In this document: in pieces, positions 18,463 to 27,056 of the stretch
Numbering within the stretch: the stretch's first letter is position 1
Layout: each line of letters begins with the position of its first letter
From: Cedecea neteri
GTDB lineage: Bacteria; Pseudomonadota; Gammaproteobacteria; Enterobacterales; Enterobacteriaceae
Direction: 5' to 3'
Length of the DNA: 64,000 bases
NCBI RefSeq assembly: GCF_000758325.1
Contig: NZ_CP009459.1
Coordinates: forward strand, 3,844,001-3,908,000
Program-made: the position numbers and the translations under genes
Notes under the pieces: generated by a model
Seen by the model: the letters and a program-made list of their open reading frames with translations, nothing else
Databases searched by the model: none
Told to the model about the DNA's origin: nothing

Positions 18463-18488
18463 AAAAAAAGCAGCCCGGAGGCTGCTTT
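18463..18488 (-). terminator. Terminator after the chemoreceptor gene
   Basis: On the minus strand AAAGCAGCC - CTCC - GGCTGCTTT with a T7 run. It is 17 bases past the chemoreceptor stop and separates it from the ABC operon. Confidence 0.85.
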
Positions 18489-18504
18489 GTCACATGCGTG
18501 GTTT

Positions 18505-19656
18505 TCAGACTGCGTTGAGGCGGAACATTGCCACCGCGTCATGCAGATGGTGCGCCTGTTTCTCCAGTTCAACGGAGGAGAGCACCGACTTCTGGACCAG
18601 GTTCACATTCTGCTGCGTCACGCTGTCCATTTCCCGAACGGCGATCCCGACCTGACCGATGCCCTGGCTTTGCTCGAGGGAGGCGCTGGCAATCTCCCCC
18701 ATGATGTCGTTCACCTGCTTCACGGCGCGGAGGATCTCATCCATCGCCTCCCCCGCTTTGCGCACCTGCTGAGACCCGGTGTGAATATTACTGACCGAGT
18801 CGTTGAGCAGCGTTTCAATCTCTTTGGCGGCCCCGGCGCTTCTACTGGCCAGGTTACGAACCTCGCTGGCGACGACCGCAAAGCCTTTGCCCTGCTCTCC
18901 CGCCCTTGCCGCCTCCACCGCGGCGTTTAGCGCCAGAATGTTAGTCTGGAACGCGATGCTGTTAATCACCGTGGTGATATCGACGATTTTATTCGCGCTG
19001 CTGGCAATCACGTCCATCGTCTTCACCACCTGCTTGACCGAATCCCCGCCGTTTACAGCTGTATTGGTGGCATTCTGCGCGAGGTGGCTGGCGTGATTCG
19101 CATTGTCAGCATTCAGTTTCACCGTGCTGTTCAGCTGCGCCATGCTGGCGCTGGTTTGCTCCAGCGCGGCGGCCTGCTGTTCCGAACGGGATGACAGGTC
19201 GGTGTTCACCCCGGACACTTCGGTGGCATTAGTGCGAATAGCCTCAGCGCTGTCGCGGATGCGGCTCACCGCTCTTTGCCAGTTTTCCTGCATTTTTTGA
19301 ATCGGCGGCACCATCAGGCCAATACAGTTACGCCCCAAATCCGGCAGCGCGGCAGCCAGTTCTCCCTGCGCCAGAACATGCATGTGGTGGCGGATCGTAT
19401 TGACCGGTTTCACCAGGCAAAACCACAGGTAGCGCTCTGTAAAAATGACGATCGCGATGCTGATGGCGATGGAGAACATCAGCATCAGTTGAGCCGTGTT
19501 AATCCACGTCAGCTGATCCGGGCTCAGGGCAAGCTGCTGTTTGAGATTATGTAATAGCCACAGCGTCGCGCCCGCCACGCAGATCCATGCCAGCGTTGAA
19601 AAAATTTGTATCAGCACCACCATCGCGCGAATTTTAATATTGCGAATAATGTTCAT
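18505..19656 (-). CDS. Methyl-accepting chemotaxis protein with a minimal periplasmic loop
   Basis: Chemoreceptor of 383 residues (Tar/Tsr are about 550). TM1 at about 12-35, then only some 20 periplasmic residues (HNLKQQ...WINTAQ), then TM2 at about 56-76. No room remains for a four-helix ligand-binding domain. HAMP-like region at about 78-130, then a full cytoplasmic signalling domain whose hairpin tip ([20 protein letters not shown]) is at 231-250. The C-terminus ends FRLNAV, without the NWETF-type CheR/CheB docking pentapeptide of Tar and Tsr, so it would depend on other receptors for adaptation. It has a sigma-28 promoter (19773-19799) and its own terminator, so it belongs to the flagellar regulon. 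It might sense membrane or cytoplasmic state, or an interacting protein; the neighbouring binding protein is lipid-anchored, which argues against a Tar-like docking. Confidence 0.93.
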   Translation of the reverse strand: MNIIRNIKIRAMVVLIQIFSTLAWICVAGATLWLLHNLKQQLALSPDQLTWINTAQLMLMFSIAISIAIVIFTERYLWFCLVKPVNTIRHHMHVLAQGELAAALPDLGRNCIGLMVPPIQKMQENWQRAVSRIRDSAEAIRTNATEVSGVNTDLSSRSEQQAAALEQTSASMAQLNSTVKLNADNANHASHLAQNATNTAVNGGDSVKQVVKTMDVIASSANKIVDITTVINSIAFQTNILALNAAVEAARAGEQGKGFAVVASEVRNLASRSAGAAKEIETLLNDSVSNIHTGSQQVRKAGEAMDEILRAVKQVNDIMGEIASASLEQSQGIGQVGIAVREMDSVTQQNVNLVQKSVLSSVELEKQAHHLHDAVAMFRLNAV

Positions 19657-19995
19657 TTTTTGGTTCCCCGGTAAAAAACAAAATGCACTTCCTGTGCGGC
19701 TTTAGCGACGCGCGTCCTGATTTATTCCCTTGTATACCTGCATAAGTGAAATTAAATCGCGCCGTAGCGCTATTGTCGGCACGGTTCAGCAAAACTTGAC
19801 GCGTTTTTGATCAAAAAATCGCCGCGCATTTTGTGGGGAATTTACGTTAGGTAAGACGTTTTTGTTTCGTAATTTGAATTAAGGATTATTTAAAATTCGA
19901 AATTTATGGAATTTACGGCCCGCTTAATCGAACAGGCTTTTCTGCCCGCCCCGCGTGCTACCATGAAAGCGGTTAAGTATGAGGTATGAATAAAG
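19657..19995. other. Chemoreceptor / yecR divergent region
   Basis: 339 bp between the minus-strand chemoreceptor and the plus-strand yecR. It contains the sigma-28 promoter described separately. yecR is FlhDC-dependent in E. coli, so a class II promoter is expected here, but I could not delimit one. Confidence 0.6.
19773..19799 (-). promoter_or_regulatory. Sigma-28 (FliA) promoter of the chemoreceptor gene
   Basis: Minus strand reads TCAAGTTT - 11 bases - GCCGACAA, against consensus TAAAGTTT-N11-GCCGATAA. Only two mismatches and exact spacing. It lies about 120 bases upstream of the receptor ATG. Confidence 0.85.
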
Positions 19996-20337
19996 ATGAA
20001 GCGCATTTCTCTGGCCGTTTTCACCCTGTTACTGGGAGGATGCACCGTAAGCAAAACCCCTGTTCCGCTCAATGCCAATGAGCCTGCCGGTGTTGTTCGC
20101 CTCGCCTATAGCCTGCCGCCGCTGCAAACGGCCAAAGTGGATAAATTCCTCGCCCAGTCCACGGCTTCACGTCAGTGCCAGCAATGGGGCTATGCCAGCG
20201 CACTCCCTTACGGCAGCGATATCAAGACCTGTACCACTTATAGCGGCACCCTTTGCCTGAACACGCAGGTGGTGCTGGAGTACCAGTGCCGGGGCGTGAC
20301 CGGGCCACAGTATGCGGGCGTCACCAGTAACTGGTAA
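19996..20337 (+). CDS. yecR: YecR family lipoprotein
   Basis: Lipoprotein of 113 residues with lipobox LLGGC (Cys16). The conserved middle part, QCQQWGYASALPYGSDIKTC, matches E. coli YecR, a gene of the FlhDC regulon with no known function. Further cysteines in TCTTYSGTLC and YQCRG could form disulfides in the envelope. It lies between the chemoreceptor and an MFS transporter; in E. coli it lies near ftnA, so local order is rearranged. Confidence 0.85.
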   Translation: MKRISLAVFTLLLGGCTVSKTPVPLNANEPAGVVRLAYSLPPLQTAKVDKFLAQSTASRQCQQWGYASALPYGSDIKTCTTYSGTLCLNTQVVLEYQCRGVTGPQYAGVTSNW

Positions 20338-20477
20338 TTTGTGAATACTTCTCTATTTTTAGAGACATCTGCGCAAAGAGAAGCCTGACGCCAATGTAAC
20401 CCGTTCCTGACGATAAATATCTCGCGCTGCCGTTTTCCCACGGCGGCTTGACTCTATTTGTTCATCAGGAACTTAAT

Positions 20478-21752
20478 ATGCTTCTTTTATTACTGCGCGC
20501 CCTGCGCCAGCACCGCTGGTTCACGCTGCTCGGGCTGGCGCTGCTGTGTTCTTCAGTGGGTAACGGCCTGACCTACGTTCTGGTCTTCAGTCAGTTGCTA
20601 AACAGCCACGCTACGCCCGCCTGGCTTTCTCTTGCTTATGTCCTCGCCTTAGCCCCCGGCTTACCCGCCAGCTTTGTTGGCGTGTGGTTATTAAAGCGTT
20701 GGCCGGCGTTTTCCGTCCTGCTTCTCGGCGAAGTTTTAGGCCTTACGGGTCTGGTTCTGCCTGGCCTTGCGCTGCTGAGTGACCACCCGGCGATGCTGTT
20801 GTTAAGCCAGGCCGCCGCCGCTTTTAGCACCGGCCTCACGGTACCGGTGCTCAGCCAGCTGTTCAAACAAGGCTTATCCAAAGCGCTGATGCCCGCCGCC
20901 GCAGGCATTGAAACGCTGGTATTTGCCGCCAACGTTATCTTCGGCGTGGGACTGGGGACATTATTATATGGCCACGTCAGCCTCTGGCTGATGCTGCTGC
21001 TGGATGCGCTTAGTTTCATTTTTGCCATAGGGCTACTCTGGCGCGCCTCGGCGGCTTTTGTTGTCTCGGGAGAAGAAGACAATGCCCCCGGCGAAAGCGA
21101 AGCATTTAGCTGGCGGAACGTTACCCCGGTGCAGAAGCGCAGCCTGTTGCTGCTGCCCAGTCTTGCCCTGGTCGGCGCGCCCGTGATGGCTTTGCTCCCG
21201 GCTCTGGCCCCTGCGTTGCCGGGCGATAACGCGGCCAATGGCCTGGCGCTGCTGTTTGCCCGCAGCGCTGGGCAACTGCTCGCCCCGCTCCTGCTCAGCG
21301 AAAAACAGGTCCGCAACCGGGCAGGCAAAACCTTCCGGCTGATGCTGGCGCTGCTGCTTTTCACTTTGTGTTATTTCGCCGTAACGTACTCGGGATCTTT
21401 GTGGCTGGCCGCGCCGCTGATCGTTCTCGCGCATTTGTTCAGTAACTGGTTCTATCTTGTCGCCACGCTCAACGTAATGGACAGTTTCCCCAGACAGCAG
21501 GTTGGTGCCGCCATGGCAGCCACCTGGCGACTGCAGCTTGGTATTACGTTAGTCGCCCCGCTGGTCACGGGAATGATTGCCGGATACTTCCCGGCGCAGT
21601 GGGTACTGCCCGGCAGCGGCATCTGCGGGATTATTCTTGCCCTGTTGATGCTCGGTGACTTGCGAAAAGTACGGAATTGTAATTTGATATCGCGGCGGAA
21701 TCATTCCGCATTTAATTTTAATAATGATGATGACAGTAAGACAGGTGGATAA
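20478..21752 (+). CDS. MFS transporter
   Basis: Inner-membrane major facilitator superfamily protein of 424 residues with about 11-12 hydrophobic segments and a cytoplasmic mid-loop around EEDNAPGESEAFSW. The frame opens earlier, but the ATG at 20478 has AGGA at correct spacing. The C-terminus carries a polar tail (NHSAFNFNNDDDSKTGG). It overlaps the DUF3574 lipoprotein gene (TAATG), so the two are translationally coupled. Substrate unknown; exporters of drugs or metabolites are the commonest function for such proteins. Confidence 0.8.
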   Translation: MLLLLLRALRQHRWFTLLGLALLCSSVGNGLTYVLVFSQLLNSHATPAWLSLAYVLALAPGLPASFVGVWLLKRWPAFSVLLLGEVLGLTGLVLPGLALLSDHPAMLLLSQAAAAFSTGLTVPVLSQLFKQGLSKALMPAAAGIETLVFAANVIFGVGLGTLLYGHVSLWLMLLLDALSFIFAIGLLWRASAAFVVSGEEDNAPGESEAFSWRNVTPVQKRSLLLLPSLALVGAPVMALLPALAPALPGDNAANGLALLFARSAGQLLAPLLLSEKQVRNRAGKTFRLMLALLLFTLCYFAVTYSGSLWLAAPLIVLAHLFSNWFYLVATLNVMDSFPRQQVGAAMAATWRLQLGITLVAPLVTGMIAGYFPAQWVLPGSGICGIILALLMLGDLRKVRNCNLISRRNHSAFNFNNDDDSKTGG

Positions 21753-22189
21753 TGGGATTTTATAAAGCAACACTTGCCGGGGCATTGGCTCTGGCTCTGG
21801 CGGGCTGCGTCGCGCCAGCGAAAACCACATCGGCAGTAACCGCCCCGGCTAAGCAGTGCCAGGCTGGCGATCAGATGACGCAAACCACGCTCTATTTCGG
21901 CATCAGCCGCCCATCCGGGGCGGAAATTACCGCCAATGAATGGCGTAGCTTTGTGGATAAAGACGTGACCCCACGTTTCCGCGAAGGGCTGACTGAATAT
22001 GATGCCAAAGGCCAGTGGCTGAATGCTAAGGGTGAAGTGACCCACGAACCGAGTAAAGCGATCATGCTGATTCGTGGCAGCGATGCGGAGAGCAGCAAAA
22101 AGGTAGACGAACTGCGCTCTATCTATAAAACTCGCTTTGCGCAGGAATCCGTGATGCGCGTTGACCAGCCGGTCTGCGCCGCGTTCTGA
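21752..22189 (+). CDS. DUF3574 family lipoprotein
   Basis: Lipoprotein of 145 residues with lipobox ALAGC (Cys19), followed by a DUF3574-like domain: TLYFGISRPSGAEITANEWRSF and VTPRFREGLTEYDAKGQW, then ...RSIYKTRFAQESVMRV. Two further cysteines (AKQCQAG near the mature N-terminus and QPVCAAF at the end) could pair. Its ATG overlaps the MFS stop codon, with AGGTGG upstream. Function is unknown; the tight linkage suggests an envelope partner of the transporter. Confidence 0.8.
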   Translation: MGFYKATLAGALALALAGCVAPAKTTSAVTAPAKQCQAGDQMTQTTLYFGISRPSGAEITANEWRSFVDKDVTPRFREGLTEYDAKGQWLNAKGEVTHEPSKAIMLIRGSDAESSKKVDELRSIYKTRFAQESVMRVDQPVCAAF

Positions 22190-22207
22190 TGATTTTGCCT
22201 TAAAGAA

Positions 22208-22227
22208 ACGGCGGGGAAACCCGCCGT
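22208..22227 (+). terminator. Hairpin after the DUF3574 gene
   Basis: ACGGCGGG-GAAA-CCCGCCGT, an 8-bp stem with a GNRA-type tetraloop, 19 bases past the stop. No T-run follows, so it may stabilise the mRNA rather than terminate it. Confidence 0.55.
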
Positions 22228-22366
22228 CTCAGAGTACTGACAAACCTCTGGTGATAGAAAAAATACCAGACGGTACGTTTAAAAAAACAGGAAAATCAAT
22301 TCATTGATTTTCGGCTGATAACTACCAAGAGGGGAAAACCACGCTTTTTCTCTCTTTGTCAGCAAC

Positions 22367-22400
22367 AAAAACGGCGGGGAAATCCGCCGTTTTTGTTTTT
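22367..22400. terminator. Bidirectional terminator at the NupC-type gene end
   Basis: AAAAACGGCGG / CCGCCGTTTTT stem with a 6-base loop, followed by GTTTTT. Its core repeats the GGCGGGGAAA sequence of the hairpin at 22208. It terminates plus-strand transcripts and overlaps the stop of the minus-strand transporter. Confidence 0.8.
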
Positions 22401-23580
22401 ACAGCACCAGCCCGGCAAACGCCGCGGACAGCAGGCTGACCAGCGTCGCGCCGTACACCAGGCGAAGACCAAAGCGAGAAACCACGTTCCCCTGCTTTTC
22501 GTTCAATCCTTTGATAGCCCCGGCCACAATCCCGATGGAAGCAAAGTTAGCGAACGACACCAGGAAGACCGACAGGATCCCCAGCCCGCGCGGCGACAGC
22601 GTCGCCATGATCTTCTGCAGCTCAATCATCGCCACGAATTCGTTCGCCACCAGCTTGGTAGCCATAATCCCGGCCGCTTTCAGCGCATCCGCCTGAGGAA
22701 TACCCACCAGCCAGGCAAACGGATAGAAAACGTAGCCCAGAATTTGCTGGAAGCTCAGGCCGAAGACTGTCGCGAACAGCGCATTGATGGCGCTGATAAG
22801 CGCGATAAAACCGATCAGCATCGCCAGAATAATCATCGCCACTTTGAAGCCTGCGAGGATGTATTCCCCCAGCATTTCAAAGAAGCTTTGAGATTCGTGC
22901 AGCTTCTCAAGCTTGATTTCTGGCTCGGCGCCCGGACGAGTCGGGTTAATGATAGACAGGATAATGAACGTGCTGAACATATTCAGGATCAGCGCCGCCA
23001 CCACATACTTCGGCTCCAGCATCGTCATGTAGGCCCCGACGATGGACAGCGAAACCGTGGACATCGCCGTCGCGGCCATGGTGAACAGGCGGCGAGAGCT
23101 AAGATCGCCCAGCACGCCTTTGTAGGCGATGAAGTTTTCGGACTGCCCCAGAATCAACGAGCTCACGGCGTTGAATGATTCCAGCTTGCCCAGGCCGTTC
23201 ACTTTAGAAAGCAATGTGCCGACGATGCGAATAATGATCGGCAGAATGCGGAAGTGCTGCAGGATCCCGATCAGCGCCGAAATAAAGATTATCGGGCACA
23301 GTACGCCGAGGAAGATAAAGGCCAGGCCCGCTTTGCTCATGCCGCCAAAGACGAAGTCGCTACCCTGTCCCGCGAAGGTCAGTAGATGGCCAAAGAAACC
23401 GGACACGCCGTTAATCACCCACAACCCACTGTCGGAGTGCAGGAAGAAGAACGCCAGCAGGCCTTCAATGACGATAAGTTGTAACAAATAGCGGATGCGG
23501 ATGGTTTTACGATCGAAGCTCACCAGCCACGCCAGTCCCATGATGACAAAAAGTGCGAGAAGAAAATGAAGAATGTTCAT
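22399..23580 (-). CDS. NupC-type concentrative nucleoside transporter
   Basis: Proton-coupled nucleoside importer of the CNT family, 393 residues (E. coli NupC 400). Strong similarity to NupC, including [16 protein letters not shown]-like and [20 protein letters not shown] segments, the gate region [12 protein letters not shown], and [20 protein letters not shown]. Re-entrant hairpins and about 8 TM helices are expected. The chosen start ([15 protein letters not shown]) aligns with NupC; the frame extends 34 codons upstream without membrane character. The ribosome-binding site is weak. It is probably a nupC paralogue, because nupC itself lies elsewhere in E. coli, so no symbol is given. Confidence 0.87.
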   Translation of the reverse strand: MNILHFLLALFVIMGLAWLVSFDRKTIRIRYLLQLIVIEGLLAFFFLHSDSGLWVINGVSGFFGHLLTFAGQGSDFVFGGMSKAGLAFIFLGVLCPIIFISALIGILQHFRILPIIIRIVGTLLSKVNGLGKLESFNAVSSLILGQSENFIAYKGVLGDLSSRRLFTMAATAMSTVSLSIVGAYMTMLEPKYVVAALILNMFSTFIILSIINPTRPGAEPEIKLEKLHESQSFFEMLGEYILAGFKVAMIILAMLIGFIALISAINALFATVFGLSFQQILGYVFYPFAWLVGIPQADALKAAGIMATKLVANEFVAMIELQKIMATLSPRGLGILSVFLVSFANFASIGIVAGAIKGLNEKQGNVVSRFGLRLVYGATLVSLLSAAFAGLVL

Positions 23581-23774
23581 GTGCAGTCTAATTTTGAAAG
23601 AAACGTATTTAGCCACAGCTCCCGCGTCAGGTAAATGGCGGACATAAGAATATTTAGCCATAAGATTTTCCAATGACAACATAGACTTACTCTTAGCATG
23701 GTTACCATTTTACGCAATTAAATATGACTAATTCATGACACTTTATTTGGCAATAAAATAGCGAAGCGGAACAA

Positions 23775-23842
23775 GATTAATTCTCATTATTAATCCATTT
23801 TGTCACAAATAAAATAATAGTAACAACCATTCTCATTACACT
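23775..23842. promoter_or_regulatory. Two Fur-box-like sites upstream of ftnA
   Basis: GATTAAT-TCTCATT-ATTAATC (23775-23795) is a 21-base inverted repeat whose complement contains AATAATGAGAATTAATC, close to the Fur consensus. A second element with ATTCTCATT lies at 23825-23842. In E. coli ftnA is induced by Fur-Fe through several upstream Fur boxes that displace H-NS. The position, 90-155 bases before the ATG, fits. Also close to the NupC-type gene start on the other side. Confidence 0.65.
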
Positions 23843-23930
23843 AATATAATTAACAATTTCTTTGCATTATGGAAAATTAATAATTAAAGTAGCGCCATAT
23901 TAACGCCCCTCAAAAAATATGGAGCCTGTG

Positions 23931-24428
23931 ATGCTGAAGACGGAAATGATTGAAAAACTGAACGAGCAGATGAACCTTGAACTCTACTCCTCCCTGCTTT
24001 ACCAGCAGATGAGCGCCTGGTGCAGCTATCACAGCTTCGAAGGGGCTGCCGCGTTCCTGCGTCGCCACGCTCAGGAAGAGATGGAGCACATGCAGCGTCT
24101 GTTTGCCTATTTAAGTGATACCGGGAGCATGCCGCGTATTAACGCCATTCAGTCCCCGTATTTAGAATACGCTTCACTGGACGAATTATTTAAAGCGACC
24201 TACGAGCACGAGCAGTTAATTACCCATCAGATTAATGCTCTGGTTCATTCCGCAATGACCTCTCAGGATTACCCAACCTTTAATTTCCTGCAGTGGTATG
24301 TTGCCGAGCAGCATGAAGAAGAGAAACTGTTTAAATCCGTGCTGGATAAACTCAGCCTGGTGGGCAAAAGTGGTGAAGGCCTGTACTTTGTCGATAAAGA
24401 GCTGGCCACGCTGGACGCTCAGGCTTAA
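23931..24428 (+). CDS. ftnA: Ferritin FtnA
   Basis: Main iron-storage ferritin, 165 residues as in E. coli. The ferroxidase ligands are present: Glu in NLELYSS, EEMEH in helix B, and the QHEEEK segment of helix D. Forms a 24-mer shell that oxidises and stores iron in the cytoplasm. The ATG at 23931 is preceded by GGAG; an in-frame ATG four codons upstream has no ribosome-binding site and would not match the family start. A strong terminator follows. Unlike E. coli, yecH and tyrP do not follow. Confidence 0.96.
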   Translation: MLKTEMIEKLNEQMNLELYSSLLYQQMSAWCSYHSFEGAAAFLRRHAQEEMEHMQRLFAYLSDTGSMPRINAIQSPYLEYASLDELFKATYEHEQLITHQINALVHSAMTSQDYPTFNFLQWYVAEQHEEEKLFKSVLDKLSLVGKSGEGLYFVDKELATLDAQA

Positions 24429-24439
24429 TTGCCGTGAAG

Positions 24440-24472
24440 TAGCAGGCCATTGCGGCCTGCTATTTTTATTTT
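24440..24472 (+). terminator. Terminator of ftnA
   Basis: TAGCAGGCC-ATTG-CGGCCTGCTA stem followed by TTTTTATTTT. Confidence 0.85.
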
Positions 24473-25046
24473 AGTGCAGTGCCCCGCCGTTTCGCTGGCT
24501 GTGCCAGTACCCGTATAGCGCCAGTGCCGCAGGTTTAATCGCTTCAATGCTTGCCAGAAATGCTTCCGGCGTCAGGCTTTCAAACTTCGCTTCATTCTCT
24601 TCCAGCCCATGCAGGGCAATCGCCTCCAGCTCTGGCTGAAGCTCTGCCGGCAGCGCAGGCCAGCTTTCCAGCGCCACGCCGCGCATATAGCCGTAGCACC
24701 ACTCTTCCACAATGGTGATTTCGCGGTTATCCACTTCGCTGGTACCAAACAGAGGCTCAAACTGCCCCGGATACTCCGCAAGGCGTTCAGCAATGTCGTT
24801 CATATGCTGGAATACCAGCACGCTAAAGCGCGTCAGCTCTTCTTTGCTTTCCCATTCTGGCTCGACATCGCCGCCCCATACCGCCCGCAGCACGGTAGCA
24901 GGTTCGGTCACAGTTAGCCCCGACAGCAGCGCCGTGAGCAGCCCATCCAGCTCGGCTACATCGATCACCGAATGCGCGGTGCCATACTTCAGCAGGATGT
25001 CATCCAGCCAGATAATTTCGTCTTCGTTCAGCGGGCCCTGGGTCAT
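24471..25046 (-). CDS. yecA: YecA/YgfB family protein lacking the SEC-C motif
   Basis: UPF0149 (YecA/YgfB) protein of 191 residues, function unknown. The domain is well conserved with E. coli YecA: GPLNEDEIIWLDDIL, DVAELDGLLTALLS, ...IVEEWCYGYMRGVAL. E. coli YecA is about 30 residues longer and ends in a zinc-binding SEC-C motif (CPCGSGKKFKQCC). Here the protein stops after HSQRNGGALH, and the DNA beyond the stop is the ftnA terminator, so the motif is absent rather than frameshifted. It converges with ftnA. Confidence 0.88.
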   Translation of the reverse strand: MTQGPLNEDEIIWLDDILLKYGTAHSVIDVAELDGLLTALLSGLTVTEPATVLRAVWGGDVEPEWESKEELTRFSVLVFQHMNDIAERLAEYPGQFEPLFGTSEVDNREITIVEEWCYGYMRGVALESWPALPAELQPELEAIALHGLEENEAKFESLTPEAFLASIEAIKPAALALYGYWHSQRNGGALH

Positions 25047-25119
25047 TTTTGGCTTCCTCGTCTCGCGTTTTGAATAAAATTTGGCGTAGTGTACCCGTTC
25101 TACGCGCGACGAGTCATTT

Positions 25120-25863
25120 TCATTCCGCTTTCGTCAGGCATTCCACCAACAATTGACAGGTTTTGTCGTAGAGCGAGGGATCGTGTTGCAGCGCCTGCCA
25201 GACGCTGTTGTGGTCGGCACCCGGCACGGTCAGCAAAGCATGTTTGCCCTGCCCTGACGCCGAATCATAAAGCCGCTGTGGGATCTCCGCCGGGATCACC
25301 CGGTCTTCAGCCGCGGCGATGATCAGGACATTACCGCCAAACTCAGCCACGGCCTGCCAGGCGTCACTCTCAGCCCAGCTTCGCGGCTGGCGGATGATGG
25401 CGGAAAATTCAGGCCCGAAGTTTACCCGGTAAGCCGAAGGATGATACACGCCCGGCACCATCAGGATAAGGGAACGCAGAGACACGGATTGGCTCAGTTG
25501 CAAAGCGTTGTACGCCCCCATGCTGACGCCCATGCAGCCGGTCAGCTGAGCACCTAAATGCTCGGCAACCGCCAGCGCCTGGTCGGTGCGGCTGATTAAA
25601 GAAGAGTGTGAGAGATCGCCGCCAGTTTCCCCGTGGCCGATGCAATCAAAAGCCGTGCTGCCAAAACCGAGCTCCGCCATTAAGTGTCGGTAGCGAAGGC
25701 TCGCCTCGCGGTCTTTTGAACCTCCGTGGATCATCAGGACGTGGCCTTTACTGGCAAAAATACTGTCAGCCTTGAGCCTGCGGCCCTGAAAAGCGACATC
25801 AAATGCGTGTCGGGAAGAAGTGTTCATGGTTGCCTGATGGAATGCCAGTGAAGGATTTAGCAT
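25120..25863 (-). CDS. Alpha/beta hydrolase
   Basis: Soluble alpha/beta-hydrolase of up to 247 residues. The likely catalytic triad is Ser in GVSMG, Asp in AAAEDRVIP and His in GADHNSV; HVLMIHGG near residue 43 is the oxyanion-hole region. The start is uncertain: ATG 25863 gives 247 residues, while ATG 25827 (MNTSSRHAF) gives 235 and has AGG upstream. Substrate unknown. It lies between yecA and the tRNA cluster, where E. coli has no such gene. Confidence 0.78.
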   Translation of the reverse strand: MLNPSLAFHQATMNTSSRHAFDVAFQGRRLKADSIFASKGHVLMIHGGSKDREASLRYRHLMAELGFGSTAFDCIGHGETGGDLSHSSLISRTDQALAVAEHLGAQLTGCMGVSMGAYNALQLSQSVSLRSLILMVPGVYHPSAYRVNFGPEFSAIIRQPRSWAESDAWQAVAEFGGNVLIIAAAEDRVIPAEIPQRLYDSASGQGKHALLTVPGADHNSVWQALQHDPSLYDKTCQLLVECLTKAE

Positions 25864-25985
25864 GGCATTCTTTTAGGGGAACAGACAGGATAATGTTCAC
25901 AACGCCAAATCGCAGGCAATAAAAAACCACCCGAAGGTGGTTTACACGACACTGCTTATCATTGATTTTATTCTTTTTATTCCCA

Positions 25986-26071
25986 TGGTACCCGGAGCGG
26001 GACTTGAACCCGCACAGCCATAAGCCGAGGGATTTTAAATCCCTTGTGTCTACCGATTTCACCATCCGGGC
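25986..26071 (-). tRNA. leuZ: tRNA-Leu (anticodon UAA)
   Basis: 86 bases including the encoded CCA. Acceptor stem GCCCGGA/TCCGGGT, long class II variable arm (CTCGGCTTATGGCTGTGCG), T-arm GGTTCAAGTCC, anticodon loop GATTTAAAATC giving UAA. Third gene of the Gly-Cys-Leu cluster, matching E. coli glyW-cysT-leuZ. Confidence 0.97.
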
Positions 26072-26083
26072 TCGGGAAGAAAT

Positions 26084-26157
26084 TGGAGGCGCGTTCCGGA
26101 GTCGAACCGGACTAGACGGATTTGCAATCCGCTACATAACCGCTTTGCTAACGCGCC
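26084..26157 (-). tRNA. cysT: tRNA-Cys (anticodon GCA)
   Basis: 74 bases including CCA. Acceptor stem GGCGCGT/ACGCGCC, anticodon loop ATTGCAAAT giving GCA, T-arm GGTTCGACTCC. One base differs from the E. coli cysT as I remember it (D-loop). Confidence 0.97.
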
Positions 26158-26207
26158 AAAATCTTTTGCCTTTTCAGGCAGGCAACAGAAATTCTATTAC
26201 CTGAATT

Positions 26208-26283
<76 letters not shown>

Positions 26284-26450
26284 TTTTTGTACAAGTGATT
26301 GTTGGTGGCTATTAAGCTAATCACTTGATTTTATTATCTTCCGGCAAACGTTGCTGCCTTTCGATGCGTTGCATTCTACTTACCTGACGCAATGAGTCAA
26401 TGAAATTTTCTAACACCACGAATCGTTTGCTGAATTTTGCGCCGGATAGA

Positions 26451-26999
26451 TCACGGTTCGAGCAAATCACCGCGTGCAGCGGCCAAATATTGGAACATTG
26501 ACCAGAACGTTAGTACCGCCGCGACGAAGAAAAGCGCGATACCGGTGTACTCGATCCACATGTTTGGTCGCCACAGCATGCCAATCAGCGCCAACATTTG
26601 CGCCATTGTTTTGGTTTTACCGATCCAGGAAACCGCCACGCGGCTGCGCTTACCAATTTCCGCCATCCATTCACGCAGCGCGGAAATAATAATCTCGCGG
26701 GCGATCATCGTGGCCGCAGGCAACGTCACCCACCAGGCATGATAGTGTTCCGCCACCAGCACCAGCGCCACAACCACCATGACTTTATCGGCAACGGGAT
26801 CGAGAAACGCACCGAAGCGGGTGCTTTGGTTCCAGCGACGCGCGAGAAAACCGTCAAACCAGTCGGTTATGGCTGCCAGCCAAAAAATGAAAGCGCAAAG
26901 GAACGGGGCCCAGTTGAATGGCAGATAAAACGCCAGCACAAAGAACGGGATAAGGATGACACGAAACAGCGTGAGCAGTGTTGGGATATTGAATCGCAT
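26451..26999 (-). CDS. pgsA: CDP-diacylglycerol-glycerol-3-phosphate 3-phosphatidyltransferase
   Basis: Inner-membrane enzyme of 182 residues, the same as E. coli PgsA. It makes phosphatidylglycerol phosphate from CDP-diacylglycerol and glycerol-3-phosphate, the committed step to PG and cardiolipin. The CDP-alcohol phosphotransferase signature D-G-x2-A-R-x8-G-x3-D-x3-D is visible as [23 protein letters not shown]. Several TM helices. It follows uvrC by 57 bp and precedes the tRNA cluster, as in E. coli. Essential housekeeping gene. Confidence 0.98.
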   Translation of the reverse strand: MRFNIPTLLTLFRVILIPFFVLAFYLPFNWAPFLCAFIFWLAAITDWFDGFLARRWNQSTRFGAFLDPVADKVMVVVALVLVAEHYHAWWVTLPAATMIAREIIISALREWMAEIGKRSRVAVSWIGKTKTMAQMLALIGMLWRPNMWIEYTGIALFFVAAVLTFWSMFQYLAAARGDLLEP

Positions 27000-27056
27000 A
27001 GTGCCAGTTAACTATCTGTCATAAGTGGAAATTGTCTCTATGTTGCTACAGAGCCC

